DNA of 64,000 nucleotides from Planctomycetia bacterium (GCA_015075005.1 JABTVC010000001.1:868001-932000), one strand, 5' to 3'; positions 48,332 to 59,639 are shown, numbered from the stretch's first letter. Made by a program: numbers and translations. The notes: generated from the sequence alone by a model not told the origin.

Positions 48332-49774
48332 ATGAGTGAAAAACCAAGGCCAATTCTTCGAATGGTAATTGCATGTTTCTTCTTTTTTATTGCAGTTACG
48401 CTTAACATTTTATTACCACGTTATTGGCATAATATACCGGAAATAGTAAAGCATCTGCTGCTCCTCTTTAGTGCCATAATGTGTGTCCACCTGATTGAGT
48501 ATGCATATCTGTGGTGGGAGATCTTCGGGCATATAAAAAATATCTTAAAAGAAACACTGCAAGCTACACATCAGCTCATTGATGATAATAAAAAGTCTCT
48601 GGAAAAATCTTTACAAACTACCAATCAACTCATCGGATCGGCAACAACCTGCGGGCTCACGCATATCTATTGCTCCCGTAAAGATGTAAAGGGTGATATT
48701 TATAATGCCATTGAAAATGCTGAAAAACGGGTATGGCTTCTTGGTATTACCTTCTCCGAAAATGTCCATCTCGATGAATTGCTATCCACACTGAACGAAA
48801 AATTAATCAGGGGTGTCGATATCAAGATACTGCTTCTCGACGTGTTGCGAGATACAGCCGTCTTCCGTACATTTCTGGAAAGTGACACTCCTGAGGTTGC
48901 GAAGATTCTCAATGCAGACAGGATGAAAACGCTGTCAATCGACGATCCATATTTTCATCAGCGGCTGTACAGCGACTTTACCCATGTTTGTGACAGGCTC
49001 GGAAACTACCCAAATATAGGAACTGCGGTCAGATTTTACACTCATACGCCAACTTGCTGGATGATGATCGTAGATAATACAGTCCATTTCCAACCGTATA
49101 CTTTTGGACGGAGCGCAGGCAGGCATCAGGTGAATCTATGCATTGGCGCTAATATGCCGGTATTCAAATTTCAGATGCAGCCAAACGGAAAACCCTTTGA
49201 GATACTCGAAGATCATTTCCTGAAGTTGTGGCTGACGTCTAACGAAGACTTGTTTCACTTACAGGCCAGAATAGCAGACCGCAATAGTGTTGTTAAAGAT
49301 ATACTCGATTCCAACTCCTCATGGTTTAGACATATTTTCGAGGTACTTCACGCACCTAAGGGCAATATGCCTTTTACAAGTGAACGGCGAAAATTCCCGC
49401 GTCAAACCTGGAAGTGGAATCAGCCATCGATGAATGTTTGTTTGCAGGATTGTAAAACGGTAATAAGGGCCACGATATGCAATTGTTCATATGAGGGTAT
49501 ATCCTTAAAATTAGAGGCTGCAGATACTCTCCTGTTCGAGGGGCAGGTCGTTACTTTACAAGGTGAGTCTCCAAAGGAACCACTTGCAGCTAATTTTATA
49601 GTGGATCATTTTTTGAAAAAGAAACAATTCGTAATCAGGCAGATAACGAATAGATCGCAACCTGTTATTGGATTAAAGACAGCTTCGGAAGGAGAGTTAC
49701 CTGATGAACCGAATCAAATTGGCAGGCTAATAACTACATCTCCTTCAACACCACAAGAACATCACGTATCGTAA
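48332..49774 (+). CDS. membrane protein with PLD-like and PilZ domains
   Basis: 480 residues. Two membrane helices (about 12-30 and 38-60) lead into a repeated coiled segment (KETLQATHQLIDDNKKSLEKSLQTTNQLIG) and a PLD-like domain (about 105-320, SRKDVKGDIYNAIENAEKRVWLLGITFSE). The HKD position reads CWMMIVDN, so catalysis is doubtful. The C-terminal PilZ domain (about 345-430) has RRKFPR and, later, CNCSYEGISL, close to the RxxxR...NxSxxG c-di-GMP-binding motif. It ends 9 bases before the Amt-kinase gene, suggesting a joint signalling unit. Confidence 0.7.
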   Translation: MSEKPRPILRMVIACFFFFIAVTLNILLPRYWHNIPEIVKHLLLLFSAIMCVHLIEYAYLWWEIFGHIKNILKETLQATHQLIDDNKKSLEKSLQTTNQLIGSATTCGLTHIYCSRKDVKGDIYNAIENAEKRVWLLGITFSENVHLDELLSTLNEKLIRGVDIKILLLDVLRDTAVFRTFLESDTPEVAKILNADRMKTLSIDDPYFHQRLYSDFTHVCDRLGNYPNIGTAVRFYTHTPTCWMMIVDNTVHFQPYTFGRSAGRHQVNLCIGANMPVFKFQMQPNGKPFEILEDHFLKLWLTSNEDLFHLQARIADRNSVVKDILDSNSSWFRHIFEVLHAPKGNMPFTSERRKFPRQTWKWNQPSMNVCLQDCKTVIRATICNCSYEGISLKLEAADTLLFEGQVVTLQGESPKEPLAANFIVDHFLKKKQFVIRQITNRSQPVIGLKTASEGELPDEPNQIGRLITTSPSTPQEHHVS

Positions 49775-49783
49775 CTATTTGCC

Positions 49784-51835
49784 ATGGAAAACATACAAAT
49801 AAATATCAATCACATCTGGGTTATGGCAGCGGCATGCATGGTATTTTTTATGCAACTGGGCTTTACCTCTTATGAGGCAGGCTTTGCACAATCCAAGAAT
49901 GCCATTAGCGTTTCTATTAGAAACCTGATGGTTACGGTCATAGCCTCCCTGCTGTATTATGCCCTGGGATTTGGATTTATGTTTGGTGAAAGCTACAGGG
50001 GGTGGATTGGGACAGACCATTTCTTTGCCAGGAGCGTAGTAATACATCAAAACAATCTGGCTTTCGGCTTTTTCTTTTTTCAAATGGTCTTTGCTTCTAC
50101 TGCCGCTACCATACTGACAGGTGCCATAGCGGAAAGTTCGAGTTTTGTTTCTAATGTTGTAGGTGTCGTATTTGTGACGGGTATCATCTATCCGGTTTTC
50201 GGTCACTGGGTATGGGGGAATCTCTTTTGTCCAGGGCAGTCAGGTTGGCTGGGAAGACTGGGATTTATTGATTTTGCAGGTTCCACCGTGGTACATTCAA
50301 TCGGGGGATGGTTTGCCCTGGCAGGCGCTGTGGTTGTGGGCCCGAGAATTGGCAAATATTCTCCCGATGGTTCTTCAAATCGAATGGGGTTACATAACAT
50401 TCCGCTGGCCACGCTGGGTACTTTCTTCCTTTGGTTTGGCTGGTTTGGCTTTAATGGTGGAAGTCTTTTAAAGGCCAGTGCGGATATTGGTCTTGTACTT
50501 ACAAACACAAACCTGGCGCCGGCAGCAGCTGGTGTTTCGGCGCTACTCTTTAATTACGTGGTGGAAAGGAGACTTAACGCCGGAAGACTCTTTACGGCTA
50601 TCCTGGCTGGCCTGGTTGCTGTAACGGCAGGATCTAACAGGGTAAGTCCGGAAGGTGCCGTTTGTATCGGTTTAATAGCAGGTATTGTGTCGATCCTGGC
50701 TCAGGACTTTATTGAAAAGGTATTAAAAATCGATGATCCTGTTGCTGCCGTTGCAGTTCATGGGGTGGGTGGCGTTGTGGGTACACTCAGCGTTGCACTC
50801 TTTGCTGAAAAGTCAACCCTCCTGGTAGAGGGCGGCAATCGATTCCATCAGCTCGGTATTCAGGCGGTGGGTGTCGGGATGGCCTTTGTATGGTCATTTG
50901 GGCTGGGGATGCTCTTCTTCCTGGGCCTGAAGAAGATCGTAGGTATCCGTGTAAGTCCGGAGGAGGAGAAGAGGGGGCTCAATGTTGCTGAATACGAAGA
51001 CGTGGCTTCGTGGCTTGATTTTATGCGTATTACAAGGCTTCAAGACGTGAATGTCTTGCTGGAGAAAAGGGTTACAGAAAGAACAGAAGAACTTCAGAAG
51101 GCGAACGTCGCACTTGAAAGGGCCAATAGACTCAAATCAGAATTTTTAGCAACCATGTCTCACGAATTGCGCACTCCGTTAAATGCCATCATTGGTTTTG
51201 CCGAGGTTTTAAGAGACGAAGTTAGTGGATCCCTCAGTGCGGATCAAAAAGAATTTGTGGGTGATATCCACAGCAGCGGACAGCACCTGCTCAACATGAT
51301 TAACAGTATCCTTGACCTTTCAAAGATTGAAGAAGGGAAATTAGAGCTTCACTATGAAGCGTTTCCCATTGAAGAAGCTATCAGCGAAGTGTTGAACACG
51401 CTCAAGGAATTTTCGCATAAGAAAGGCATTGGCATACGTACCAATATCCACGAGGAGATACCTTCTATAACAGCTGATAAAGTAAAATGTAAACAGATTA
51501 TGTTTAACCTGTTATCCAATGCCGTTAAGTTTACACCTGAAAATGGCCGGATTGCCATTAATGCAAAACTTATGGGTCAATATGTTCAGATTGCCGTGAG
51601 CGACTCAGGTATCGGTATAAAGCCGGATGACATGGAAAAATTATTTCAGGCATTTCGTCAGGTTGATGGTTCATATGCACGCCGGTACGAAGGAACCGGT
51701 CTTGGTTTGATACTTACAAAACGTCTGGTTGAATTACACGGAGGTAAGATATGGGTAAAAAGCATATTTGGAAAGGGAAGCACCTTCACCTTTACGTTAC
51801 CCTTAAAACCGCCAAAAAAGCTTCTTAGCGCTTGA
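49784..51835 (+). CDS. ammonium sensor: Amt transporter domain fused to a histidine kinase
   Basis: 683 residues. Residues about 8-400 form a full Amt/Rh channel with eleven predicted helices. The pore histidines lie in STVVHSIGGWFALAGA (about 170) and VAVHGVGGVVGTLSV (about 327). A short coil (VNVLLEKRVTERTEELQKANVALERANRLKSE) leads to a HisKA domain with FLATMSHELRTPLNAIIGF (phospho-acceptor His near 460). HATPase motifs NLLSNAVKFTPE, DSGIGI and GTGLGL follow. No receiver domain or response regulator is adjacent. It matches the architecture described for Kuenenia Ks-Amt5. Confidence 0.93.
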   Translation: MENIQININHIWVMAAACMVFFMQLGFTSYEAGFAQSKNAISVSIRNLMVTVIASLLYYALGFGFMFGESYRGWIGTDHFFARSVVIHQNNLAFGFFFFQMVFASTAATILTGAIAESSSFVSNVVGVVFVTGIIYPVFGHWVWGNLFCPGQSGWLGRLGFIDFAGSTVVHSIGGWFALAGAVVVGPRIGKYSPDGSSNRMGLHNIPLATLGTFFLWFGWFGFNGGSLLKASADIGLVLTNTNLAPAAAGVSALLFNYVVERRLNAGRLFTAILAGLVAVTAGSNRVSPEGAVCIGLIAGIVSILAQDFIEKVLKIDDPVAAVAVHGVGGVVGTLSVALFAEKSTLLVEGGNRFHQLGIQAVGVGMAFVWSFGLGMLFFLGLKKIVGIRVSPEEEKRGLNVAEYEDVASWLDFMRITRLQDVNVLLEKRVTERTEELQKANVALERANRLKSEFLATMSHELRTPLNAIIGFAEVLRDEVSGSLSADQKEFVGDIHSSGQHLLNMINSILDLSKIEEGKLELHYEAFPIEEAISEVLNTLKEFSHKKGIGIRTNIHEEIPSITADKVKCKQIMFNLLSNAVKFTPENGRIAINAKLMGQYVQIAVSDSGIGIKPDDMEKLFQAFRQVDGSYARRYEGTGLGLILTKRLVELHGGKIWVKSIFGKGSTFTFTLPLKPPKKLLSA

Positions 51836-51898
51836 ATGTGGTTAGCCTTTTTTGTCCCACGTTTTTCATTAATAAGGCAGAGGGCCAGGAAACACCTG

Positions 51899-51935
51899 AC
51901 AAGTCCCCCTTACTAAAGGGGAATTCGGGGGGTTG
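51899..51935. repeat. G/C-run palindromic repeat
   Basis: CAAGTCCCCCTTACTAAAGGGG followed by a GGGGGG run, resembling the G-run and C-run segments near 38.46, 56.27, 59.62 and 60.39 kb. Between the Amt-kinase gene and 51988 no gene is seen. Confidence 0.45.
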
Positions 51936-51988
51936 TTTGTCTGTGCGTTGCATTTGCTGGATTTCGTGCCTTAGCCCAGCCTGCCTGG

Positions 51989-52330
51989 TTACGGAAAATC
52001 TTTTTCGTCTAACATTTTAAATGTTTCGTTGTTCATATATTTGCACTTCAATGCAAACTCCAACCATGTTTGAGTTTCTGCCGCTTCTTGCTCTGCATCT
52101 GTTAGTTTATTAACAAACACAGCCTTATATCTCCGTTTTCTCCAGCCCTCTGCAAGATTAACGCATACCGATCTTGACGACCTACGTATTTGGTCGGTTA
52201 AGGAATATATCTCCTCCTTCGGAAAACTTTTCGATACCTCAAATATCTCCATTGCAGATTCAAACGCCAACTTATAAACCTCCAAGTCCCTCACACTATT
52301 TATCCTTCTCGTTTCTTTTTCTTCGTCCAT
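51989..52330 (-). CDS. four-helix-bundle (S23/IVP-type) protein, C-terminally shortened
   Basis: 113 residues from ATG 52330. RINSVRDLEVYKLAFESAMEIFEVSKSFPKEEIYSLTDQIRRSSRSVCVNLAEGWRKR is the standard opening of the four-helix-bundle family first seen in 23S rRNA intervening sequences. The family normally continues with about 20 more residues after LDEK, but this copy ends in KDFP, so its last helix is cut. AAGGCGGGAAG supports the chosen start. The frame stays open upstream to 52405 through a heptamer repeat, adding a meaningless Arg/Asp/Glu-rich extension. Function unknown. Confidence 0.75.
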   Translation of the reverse strand: MDEEKETRRINSVRDLEVYKLAFESAMEIFEVSKSFPKEEIYSLTDQIRRSSRSVCVNLAEGWRKRRYKAVFVNKLTDAEQEAAETQTWLEFALKCKYMNNETFKMLDEKDFP

Positions 52331-52342
52331 CTTCCCGCCTTT

Positions 52343-52480
52343 CCCGTCCCCTCGTCCCTCGTCCCTTCGTCTCTCGTCCCTCATCTCTCGTCCCTCGCCC
52401 CTCATCTCTCGTCTCTCATCCCTCGTCTTTCATCCCTCGTCCTTCATCCTTCGTCCCTCGTCCCTCGTCCCTCGTCATTC
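52343..52480. repeat. pyrimidine-rich heptamer tandem repeat
   Basis: About 18-20 copies of a 7-8-base unit (TCGTCCC with variants TCATCTC, TCGTCTC, TCATCCT) run without interruption between the four-helix-bundle gene and the far end of the CRISPR array. The last units replace the first six bases of the degenerate terminal CRISPR repeat. Confidence 0.85.
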
Positions 52481-54657
52481 ATCCCTTCTACATCAGGTCA
52501 ATCATTCCTACTGTAGATGGGCACTGCAATTATTATTGGTTTGTTAGTGTAAAAGTCGCAATCCCTTCTACATCAGGTCAGTCATTCCTACTGTTAGAGA
52601 AGTTTGGTAAGAATAGGTATATAGGCGTAGTCGCAATCCCTTCTACATCAGGTCAGTCATTCCTACAATACCCATATTAATACAATAGATATATTGACAT
52701 TGCGTCGCAATCCCTTCTACATCAGGTCAGTCATTCCTACAAAGACAGAAGTTTTACTTGGTTGGTTGAACAAATGTCGCAATCCCTTCTACATCAGGTC
52801 AGTCATTCCTACGGTGAACAATGACAGCAGATAACCAGTTCGTAGTAATAGTCGCAATCCCTTCTACATCAGGTCAGTCATTCCTACGGTATGTTAAGAA
52901 TCTTGGAGTATTAAAAGAGCTTAAGTCGCAATCCCTTCTACATCAGGTCAGTCATTCCTACATTTTCAATCCCCTTTCAAAAAACTTTTCTTTTGAGGTC
53001 GCAATCCCTTCTACATCAGGTCAGTCATTCCTACGTAATGAAATCAAATCAGAGTCGTATAACAACGAAGTCGTAATCCCTTCTACATCAGGTCAGTCAT
53101 TCCTACAAAATGTCATTTTTTGGTAAATGCTGATGCAATAGTCGCAATCCCTTCTACATCAGGTCAGTCATTCCTACCAAGTAAAGATGAAGTTTTGCTG
53201 TCTAAGTTTAAAAGTCGCAATCCCTTCTACATCAGGTCAGTCATTCCTACAAAACATATAATAAGTACATTAAAAAATGTTACGATGTCGCAATCCCTTC
53301 TACATCAGGTCAGTCATTCCTACATAAAATGAGGGTAGAAAGCAAAGTATGTTTGAAGTCGCAATCCCTTCTACATCAGGTCAGTCATTCCTACCATGAG
53401 ATGAAATGCAAGATAAGTGCAGTACAGAAAGTCGCAATCCCTTCTACATCAGGTCAGTCATTCCTACAAAAGTGTGGGACAACAATAAAACTAAACGGAT
53501 GGAATGTCGCAATCCCTTCTACATCAGGTCAGTCATTCCTACATAATATATGTCAAGTGAAAAAATAAAAATACTTGAGTCGCAATCCCTTCTACATCAG
53601 GTCAGTCATTCCTACAATAAATATAAGTGGTGTGCATCTAAAGATGGAAATGTCGCAATCCCTTCTACATCAGGTCAGTCATTCCTACATAACAATGCAA
53701 AGATGGAAGTAAGATATTTTAATGTCGCAATCCCTTCTACATCAGGTCAGTCATTCCTACCCAGCTAATTTTTCACTTGTGTGACATAAGGAATCAGTCG
53801 CAATCCCTTCTACATCAGGTCAGTCATTCCTACGCAAGTATGTTAAACAACTTAATCAATAAACTTTTTTAAGTCGCAATCCCTTCTACATCAGGTCAGT
53901 CATTCCTACTCATGCTTTCATATTTGCAAAAAAGATTCGATCTTGTGTCGCAATCCCTTCTACATCAGGTCAGTCATTCCTACTGATATGCCTGCTGCCA
54001 TAGCTAGCCTCTGTAATAGTCGCAATCCCTTCTACATCAGGTCAGTCATTCCTACCAATAAAAGTAAGCGGCTGGACTGGATATGTAGAATGCCGTCGCA
54101 ATCCCTTCTACATCAGGTCAGTCATTCCTACGATTTTAAGGGTCACGGTAACGCAATACCGTGACCCAGTCGCAATCCCTTCTACATCAGGTCAGTCATT
54201 CCTACGATAACCAATTCGTGGCAGTAGCTTTAATTTGGTTTGTCGCAATCCCTTCTACATCAGGTCAGTCATTCCTACAATAAAGCAAATACCGGTTGGG
54301 ATGCATGACGAAGAAGTCGCAATCCCTTCTACATCAGGTCAGTCATTCCTACATATATATTACACAAGCACTTAGAATTACTAGGGTACAGTCGCAATCC
54401 CTTCTACATCAGGTCAGTCATTCCTACCTAAAAGTACCACTAACTTTTGTTTTTTTCTTTTTCATAAGTCGCAATCCCTTCTACATCAGGTCAGTCATTC
54501 CTACTTGGAATGTTTGGGTAGTATGTGAATGATTGATTGTATTTGTCGCAATCCCTTCTACATCAGGTCAGTCATTCCTACAAATCTGTGCGACGATATG
54601 GCGCGCCCATTCAAGATATTGTCGCAATCCCTTCTACATCAGGTCAGTCATTCCTAC
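52475..54657 (-). CRISPR. CRISPR array, 30 repeats of 37 bp, 29 spacers
   Basis: The repeat, read on the plus strand, starts GTCGCAATCCCTTC and ends GTCAGTCATTCCTAC. Its reverse complement ends in GATTGCGAC, giving an 8-base handle ATTGCGAC like the ATTGAAAC handles of type III systems, so I infer minus-strand transcription. Spacers are 34-43 bp. The repeat at 52475-52511 is degenerate (first six bases replaced and one internal change), as expected for the leader-distal end. The repeat at 53070 has one change (GTCGTAATCC). The other 28 look identical. Cas2 and Cas1 lie just beyond the leader side. Confidence 0.97.
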
Positions 54658-54814
54658 CGCAGCACTCACAACCTATTATCTTCATAGTGCTTATCACCTC
54701 CTTTCCGCTAAGGTATGATTTTTTGATTATTTTCTTCATCATTGCAAGTGTTTAGAATATTTTCAATTGCTGTGTAACTCTGTTGTTTGCCATAGCATAC
54801 AAAGTTCCGCTAAC
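54658..54814 (-). promoter_or_regulatory. CRISPR leader
   Basis: 157 AT-rich bases between the last perfect repeat and cas2. Leader function is inferred from position and repeat orientation. On the minus strand it holds AAAGGAGGTGAT (about 54692-54704), a perfect match to the 16S anti-Shine-Dalgarno partner. After it comes an ATG at 54685 that opens a 13-codon frame ending in the first repeat. Confidence 0.6.
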
Positions 54815-55090
54815 CTAGATGATGAACACGTCCTTATCCTCAGTCAATTCACCTTTGCCCAGCATCTTTACGGACGTTATGCAACCCTTACACAGGATGT
54901 AAAATCGAATGCTGTCCTCTTTGTGGTCGATATGTTTTTTTAGGGTATCGACCATTTCTGTCAGATATTCTTCTTCCAGGACACACTCAAAGACACTGTA
55001 CTGTACTCTTGTTCCATAGTCTTCCATGGTCTTTGCAACGCGGTTTCGCCGCTTGTCATCAATAATATCATATGCTACGACAATGAACAT
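54815..55090 (-). CDS. cas2: CRISPR-associated endonuclease Cas2
   Basis: 91 residues with the ferredoxin-like Cas2 fold: MFIVVAYDIIDDKRRNRVAKTMEDYGTRVQYSVFEC. The Asp after VAYD is the metal ligand, and the QYSVFEC strand and C-terminal D-K-D-V-F-I-I are typical. It bridges two Cas1 dimers in spacer integration. It is encoded 76 bases downstream of cas1 on the same strand and directly upstream of the array leader. Confidence 0.97.
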   Translation of the reverse strand: MFIVVAYDIIDDKRRNRVAKTMEDYGTRVQYSVFECVLEEEYLTEMVDTLKKHIDHKEDSIRFYILCKGCITSVKMLGKGELTEDKDVFII

Positions 55091-55166
55091 AAAGAAATAT
55101 TAGATCTACGATTTCAGATGTAAGATTTTAATCGTAAATTGTAATTTGTAATTCGTACATTATCCA

Positions 55167-56165
55167 TTATGAGCTTATTTGGTACGGATTGAATGTTGAT
55201 GTACCGAGGATTACGTCATGCATATTATGTGCCTGTATCTTGAACAAATCCCGGAATCCTTTCTTGGCCGGAGACAAATTGCTTTCGGTCTCTTTTGTCA
55301 TATATTTTTCATATTCGGCAAAGTACCGTTTTCGGGCATCGTCATAAAGCAGGACGCCTTCGTCTCCCTTATCTTCAAAATCCTTTTCGGACAGGATATG
55401 GTTATTCACCAGATACAGGGTAAACCGGTCAACAATCGCATGGCGAAACGGTTCTATCAAATCAAGGGCAAGGGATGGTCTCCCGTAATCAATCCCATGA
55501 AAGAATCCGATATAAGGATCAAAGCCGACGGCACAGATCATGGAGTGCATTTCGTTTCCGATAAGGGTATAGCCAAGACTCAGGAGTGCGTTAACGGGAT
55601 CCTTCGGTGGACGTCTCTGCCTTTTCTCAAACCTGAGTTCCTTTCTCAGCATTTTTCCAAATGCCTCGAAGTAAACAGAGGCTGCTGCACCCTCAACGCC
55701 CATGACTGAGTTTACGGCCTCTTTGTGTCCGAGTCTTGAGATACACTCTTCCATCTGTGCCGTATCCTGCGAGAAATCAATCTCCTGGTGATTTCTGGCA
55801 TATCGCATGAGGAGTTCCCGCCCATTATGAAGCTTTGCATGAACGATGGCCTTTGCCAGTGATACCTTGAATTCGGTATCAAGGTGTTTTTGATATTGAT
55901 GGATGCGAAGTTGGGCATTCTTTGATTCCACTGGTGAAAGCCTGCCCCGGTATTTACCATAGAGTGAAAGAAAGCTCACCTCAATGCCGTTATCAAGCAG
56001 GAATGCCATTGCCTGTGTAGTAATCTGCACGTTGCCAAAGATCAGGACGCGCTCAACCTTGAATTCCGGTATTTCCAGGAGCGTCTGCCCGTCCTTTTCA
56101 ATCACCAGACGTTTCGAGGTCTTGCTGAGTTTTGAGCCCTGTTCGGTTAGATAGATAATTGCCAT
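55167..56165 (-). CDS. cas1: CRISPR-associated integrase Cas1
   Basis: 332 residues. The active-site triad is visible: Glu 158 (MGVEGAAASVYFEAF), His 223 (GFFHGIDYGRPSLALDLIEPFR) and Asp 235. The N-terminal beta domain (IIYLTEQGSKLSKTSKRLVIEKDG) is complete. No reverse-transcriptase domain is fused. With Cas2 it integrates new spacers at the leader end. The chain is of type I/III length. Confidence 0.96.
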   Translation of the reverse strand: MAIIYLTEQGSKLSKTSKRLVIEKDGQTLLEIPEFKVERVLIFGNVQITTQAMAFLLDNGIEVSFLSLYGKYRGRLSPVESKNAQLRIHQYQKHLDTEFKVSLAKAIVHAKLHNGRELLMRYARNHQEIDFSQDTAQMEECISRLGHKEAVNSVMGVEGAAASVYFEAFGKMLRKELRFEKRQRRPPKDPVNALLSLGYTLIGNEMHSMICAVGFDPYIGFFHGIDYGRPSLALDLIEPFRHAIVDRFTLYLVNNHILSEKDFEDKGDEGVLLYDDARKRYFAEYEKYMTKETESNLSPAKKGFRDLFKIQAHNMHDVILGTSTFNPYQISS

Positions 56166-56256
56166 AATAATAATTTAAACCACGAAGACACGAAGGACAC
56201 GAAGAGAAAATATGCATGACAACCCCTTTACCTCCAGGTTTCTAAGAGGCATTTTT

Positions 56257-56380
56257 TAATGCCACGCTTAAAAAGAGGGATTCTGGGGGGCTGTTTTCTT
56301 TCTCCCAGGAATAAAGATACAGATTTATACAAAAAAATTGAGACAGACTGAGTGGCACGGACAAACTTTGTTTGTCCGTG
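56257..56380. repeat. dispersed palindrome cluster between cas1 and the CARF genes
   Basis: CACGGACAAAC-TTT-GTTTGTCCGTG (56356-56380) is a perfect 11-bp-stem palindrome, nearly the same as the one at 38333-38357. A G-run segment (AGAGGGATTCTGGGGGG) precedes it. No gene lies between 56166 and 56409. Confidence 0.7.
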
Positions 56381-56409
56381 CGTGAATCAATCCCGTCGGG
56401 TTTATTCTT

Positions 56410-58820
<2,411 letters not shown>

Positions 58821-58838
58821 TTAATATTTTATTTCCTC

Positions 58839-58867
58839 TTGACTGGTTAATATCACTATCATACAAT
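58839..58867 (+). promoter_or_regulatory. sigma-70 promoter of vapBC
   Basis: TTGACT (58839-58844), a 17-base spacer and TACAAT (58862-58867), 26 bases before the antitoxin start. Confidence 0.75.
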
Positions 58868-58893
58868 AAACGCATATCAAGGAGGTGTATAAT

Positions 58894-59142
58894 ATGCGTG
58901 CAACACTAAACATACCTGATGATCTCCTTTCTGAGGTGCAAAAGATTGCAGGAGAGAAATCCAAGACAAAGGCAGTTATTATTGCCATGCGGGAATTTAT
59001 AAAGGAAAAGAAACTGGAAAAACTCCTCGCACTCAAGGGCAAGGTGGAGATGGACTACAACTGGGAAAAAGAAGAAAAACTTGAACTTAAGACACAGAGA
59101 GAAAGGGAAAAGAGCCTTGAAAGTAAGCGGCATACTTCCTGA
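58894..59142 (+). CDS. vapB: VapB-type antitoxin
   Basis: 82 residues starting MRATLNIPDDLLSEVQKIAG, the ribbon-helix-helix DNA-binding part of type II VapB/DUF2191 antitoxins. KSKTKAVIIAMREFIKEKKLEKLLALKGKV forms the helices, and a charged tail binds the toxin. AAGGAGG precedes ATG 58894 (the frame is open from 58885). It overlaps the toxin gene by about 26 bases. Confidence 0.85.
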   Translation: MRATLNIPDDLLSEVQKIAGEKSKTKAVIIAMREFIKEKKLEKLLALKGKVEMDYNWEKEEKLELKTQREREKSLESKRHTS

Positions 59143-59521
59143 TACCTGTATCTGGATTGAATATTTCAAGCCCGGCGCCTCTGCATTAAAACAGACCCTC
59201 GAAAGACTGCTTTTGAACGAGAGTATTTTTGTTTGCGGTCCTATTTTATTTGAATTGGTACAGGGTTTGAAATCAGATAAAGAAAAGATGGTGATAGTAG
59301 ATGCCATGAAATCCCTTGAATATAGAGAGATGTCCGAAGACATCTGGATCAAGGCAGGCGAAATATCTTCAACCCTCCGCAAAAGCGGAAAGACCTTACC
59401 GTTATCTGACGTCCTTATTGCTGCTATAGTCATAAAAAGCAATCTTTCACTTTTTACCACAGACAAACATTTTGAAGAAATCAAAGAAGTCCTCATGTAT
59501 CCGATTGCGAGCATACAATAA
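59117..59521 (+). CDS. vapC: VapC-type PIN-domain toxin
   Basis: 134 residues from a probable TTG start at 59117. PIN-domain acidic residues are all in place: LPDTCIWIEYF, FELVQGL, LSDVLIAA and TTDKHFE. PIN toxins of this class cleave tRNA or rRNA; the target is not predictable. The frame remains open upstream to 59081, but the extra residues copy the antitoxin coding region. Confidence 0.85.
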   Translation: MKVSGILPDTCIWIEYFKPGASALKQTLERLLLNESIFVCGPILFELVQGLKSDKEKMVIVDAMKSLEYREMSEDIWIKAGEISSTLRKSGKTLPLSDVLIAAIVIKSNLSLFTTDKHFEEIKEVLMYPIASIQ

Positions 59522-59639
59522 AACACGTACAAACAATCTCCGTTCAGTGCATACGGGGACAGAGTTTGTCCGTGCCACCCCCTATAGTAAAATCCCTAAC
59601 ATCAAGTAAGAAAGTCCTCTCTTGGGAGGGGATTTAGGG

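Noticed and set aside
52331-52405. N-terminal extension of the four-helix-bundle protein
   Set aside because: It is a translation of the heptamer repeat; ATG 52330 has a ribosome site and matches family starts.
52174-54755. Several plus-strand frames through the CRISPR array coding repeated VAIPSTSGQSFL or SQSLLHQVSHSY
   Set aside because: They are translations of the CRISPR repeat in different frames joined by spacers, not genes.
55167-56165. Reverse-transcriptase-Cas1 fusion considered because spacers look transcript-derived
   Set aside because: Cas1 is of normal length with no RT motifs, and no RT gene is in the window.
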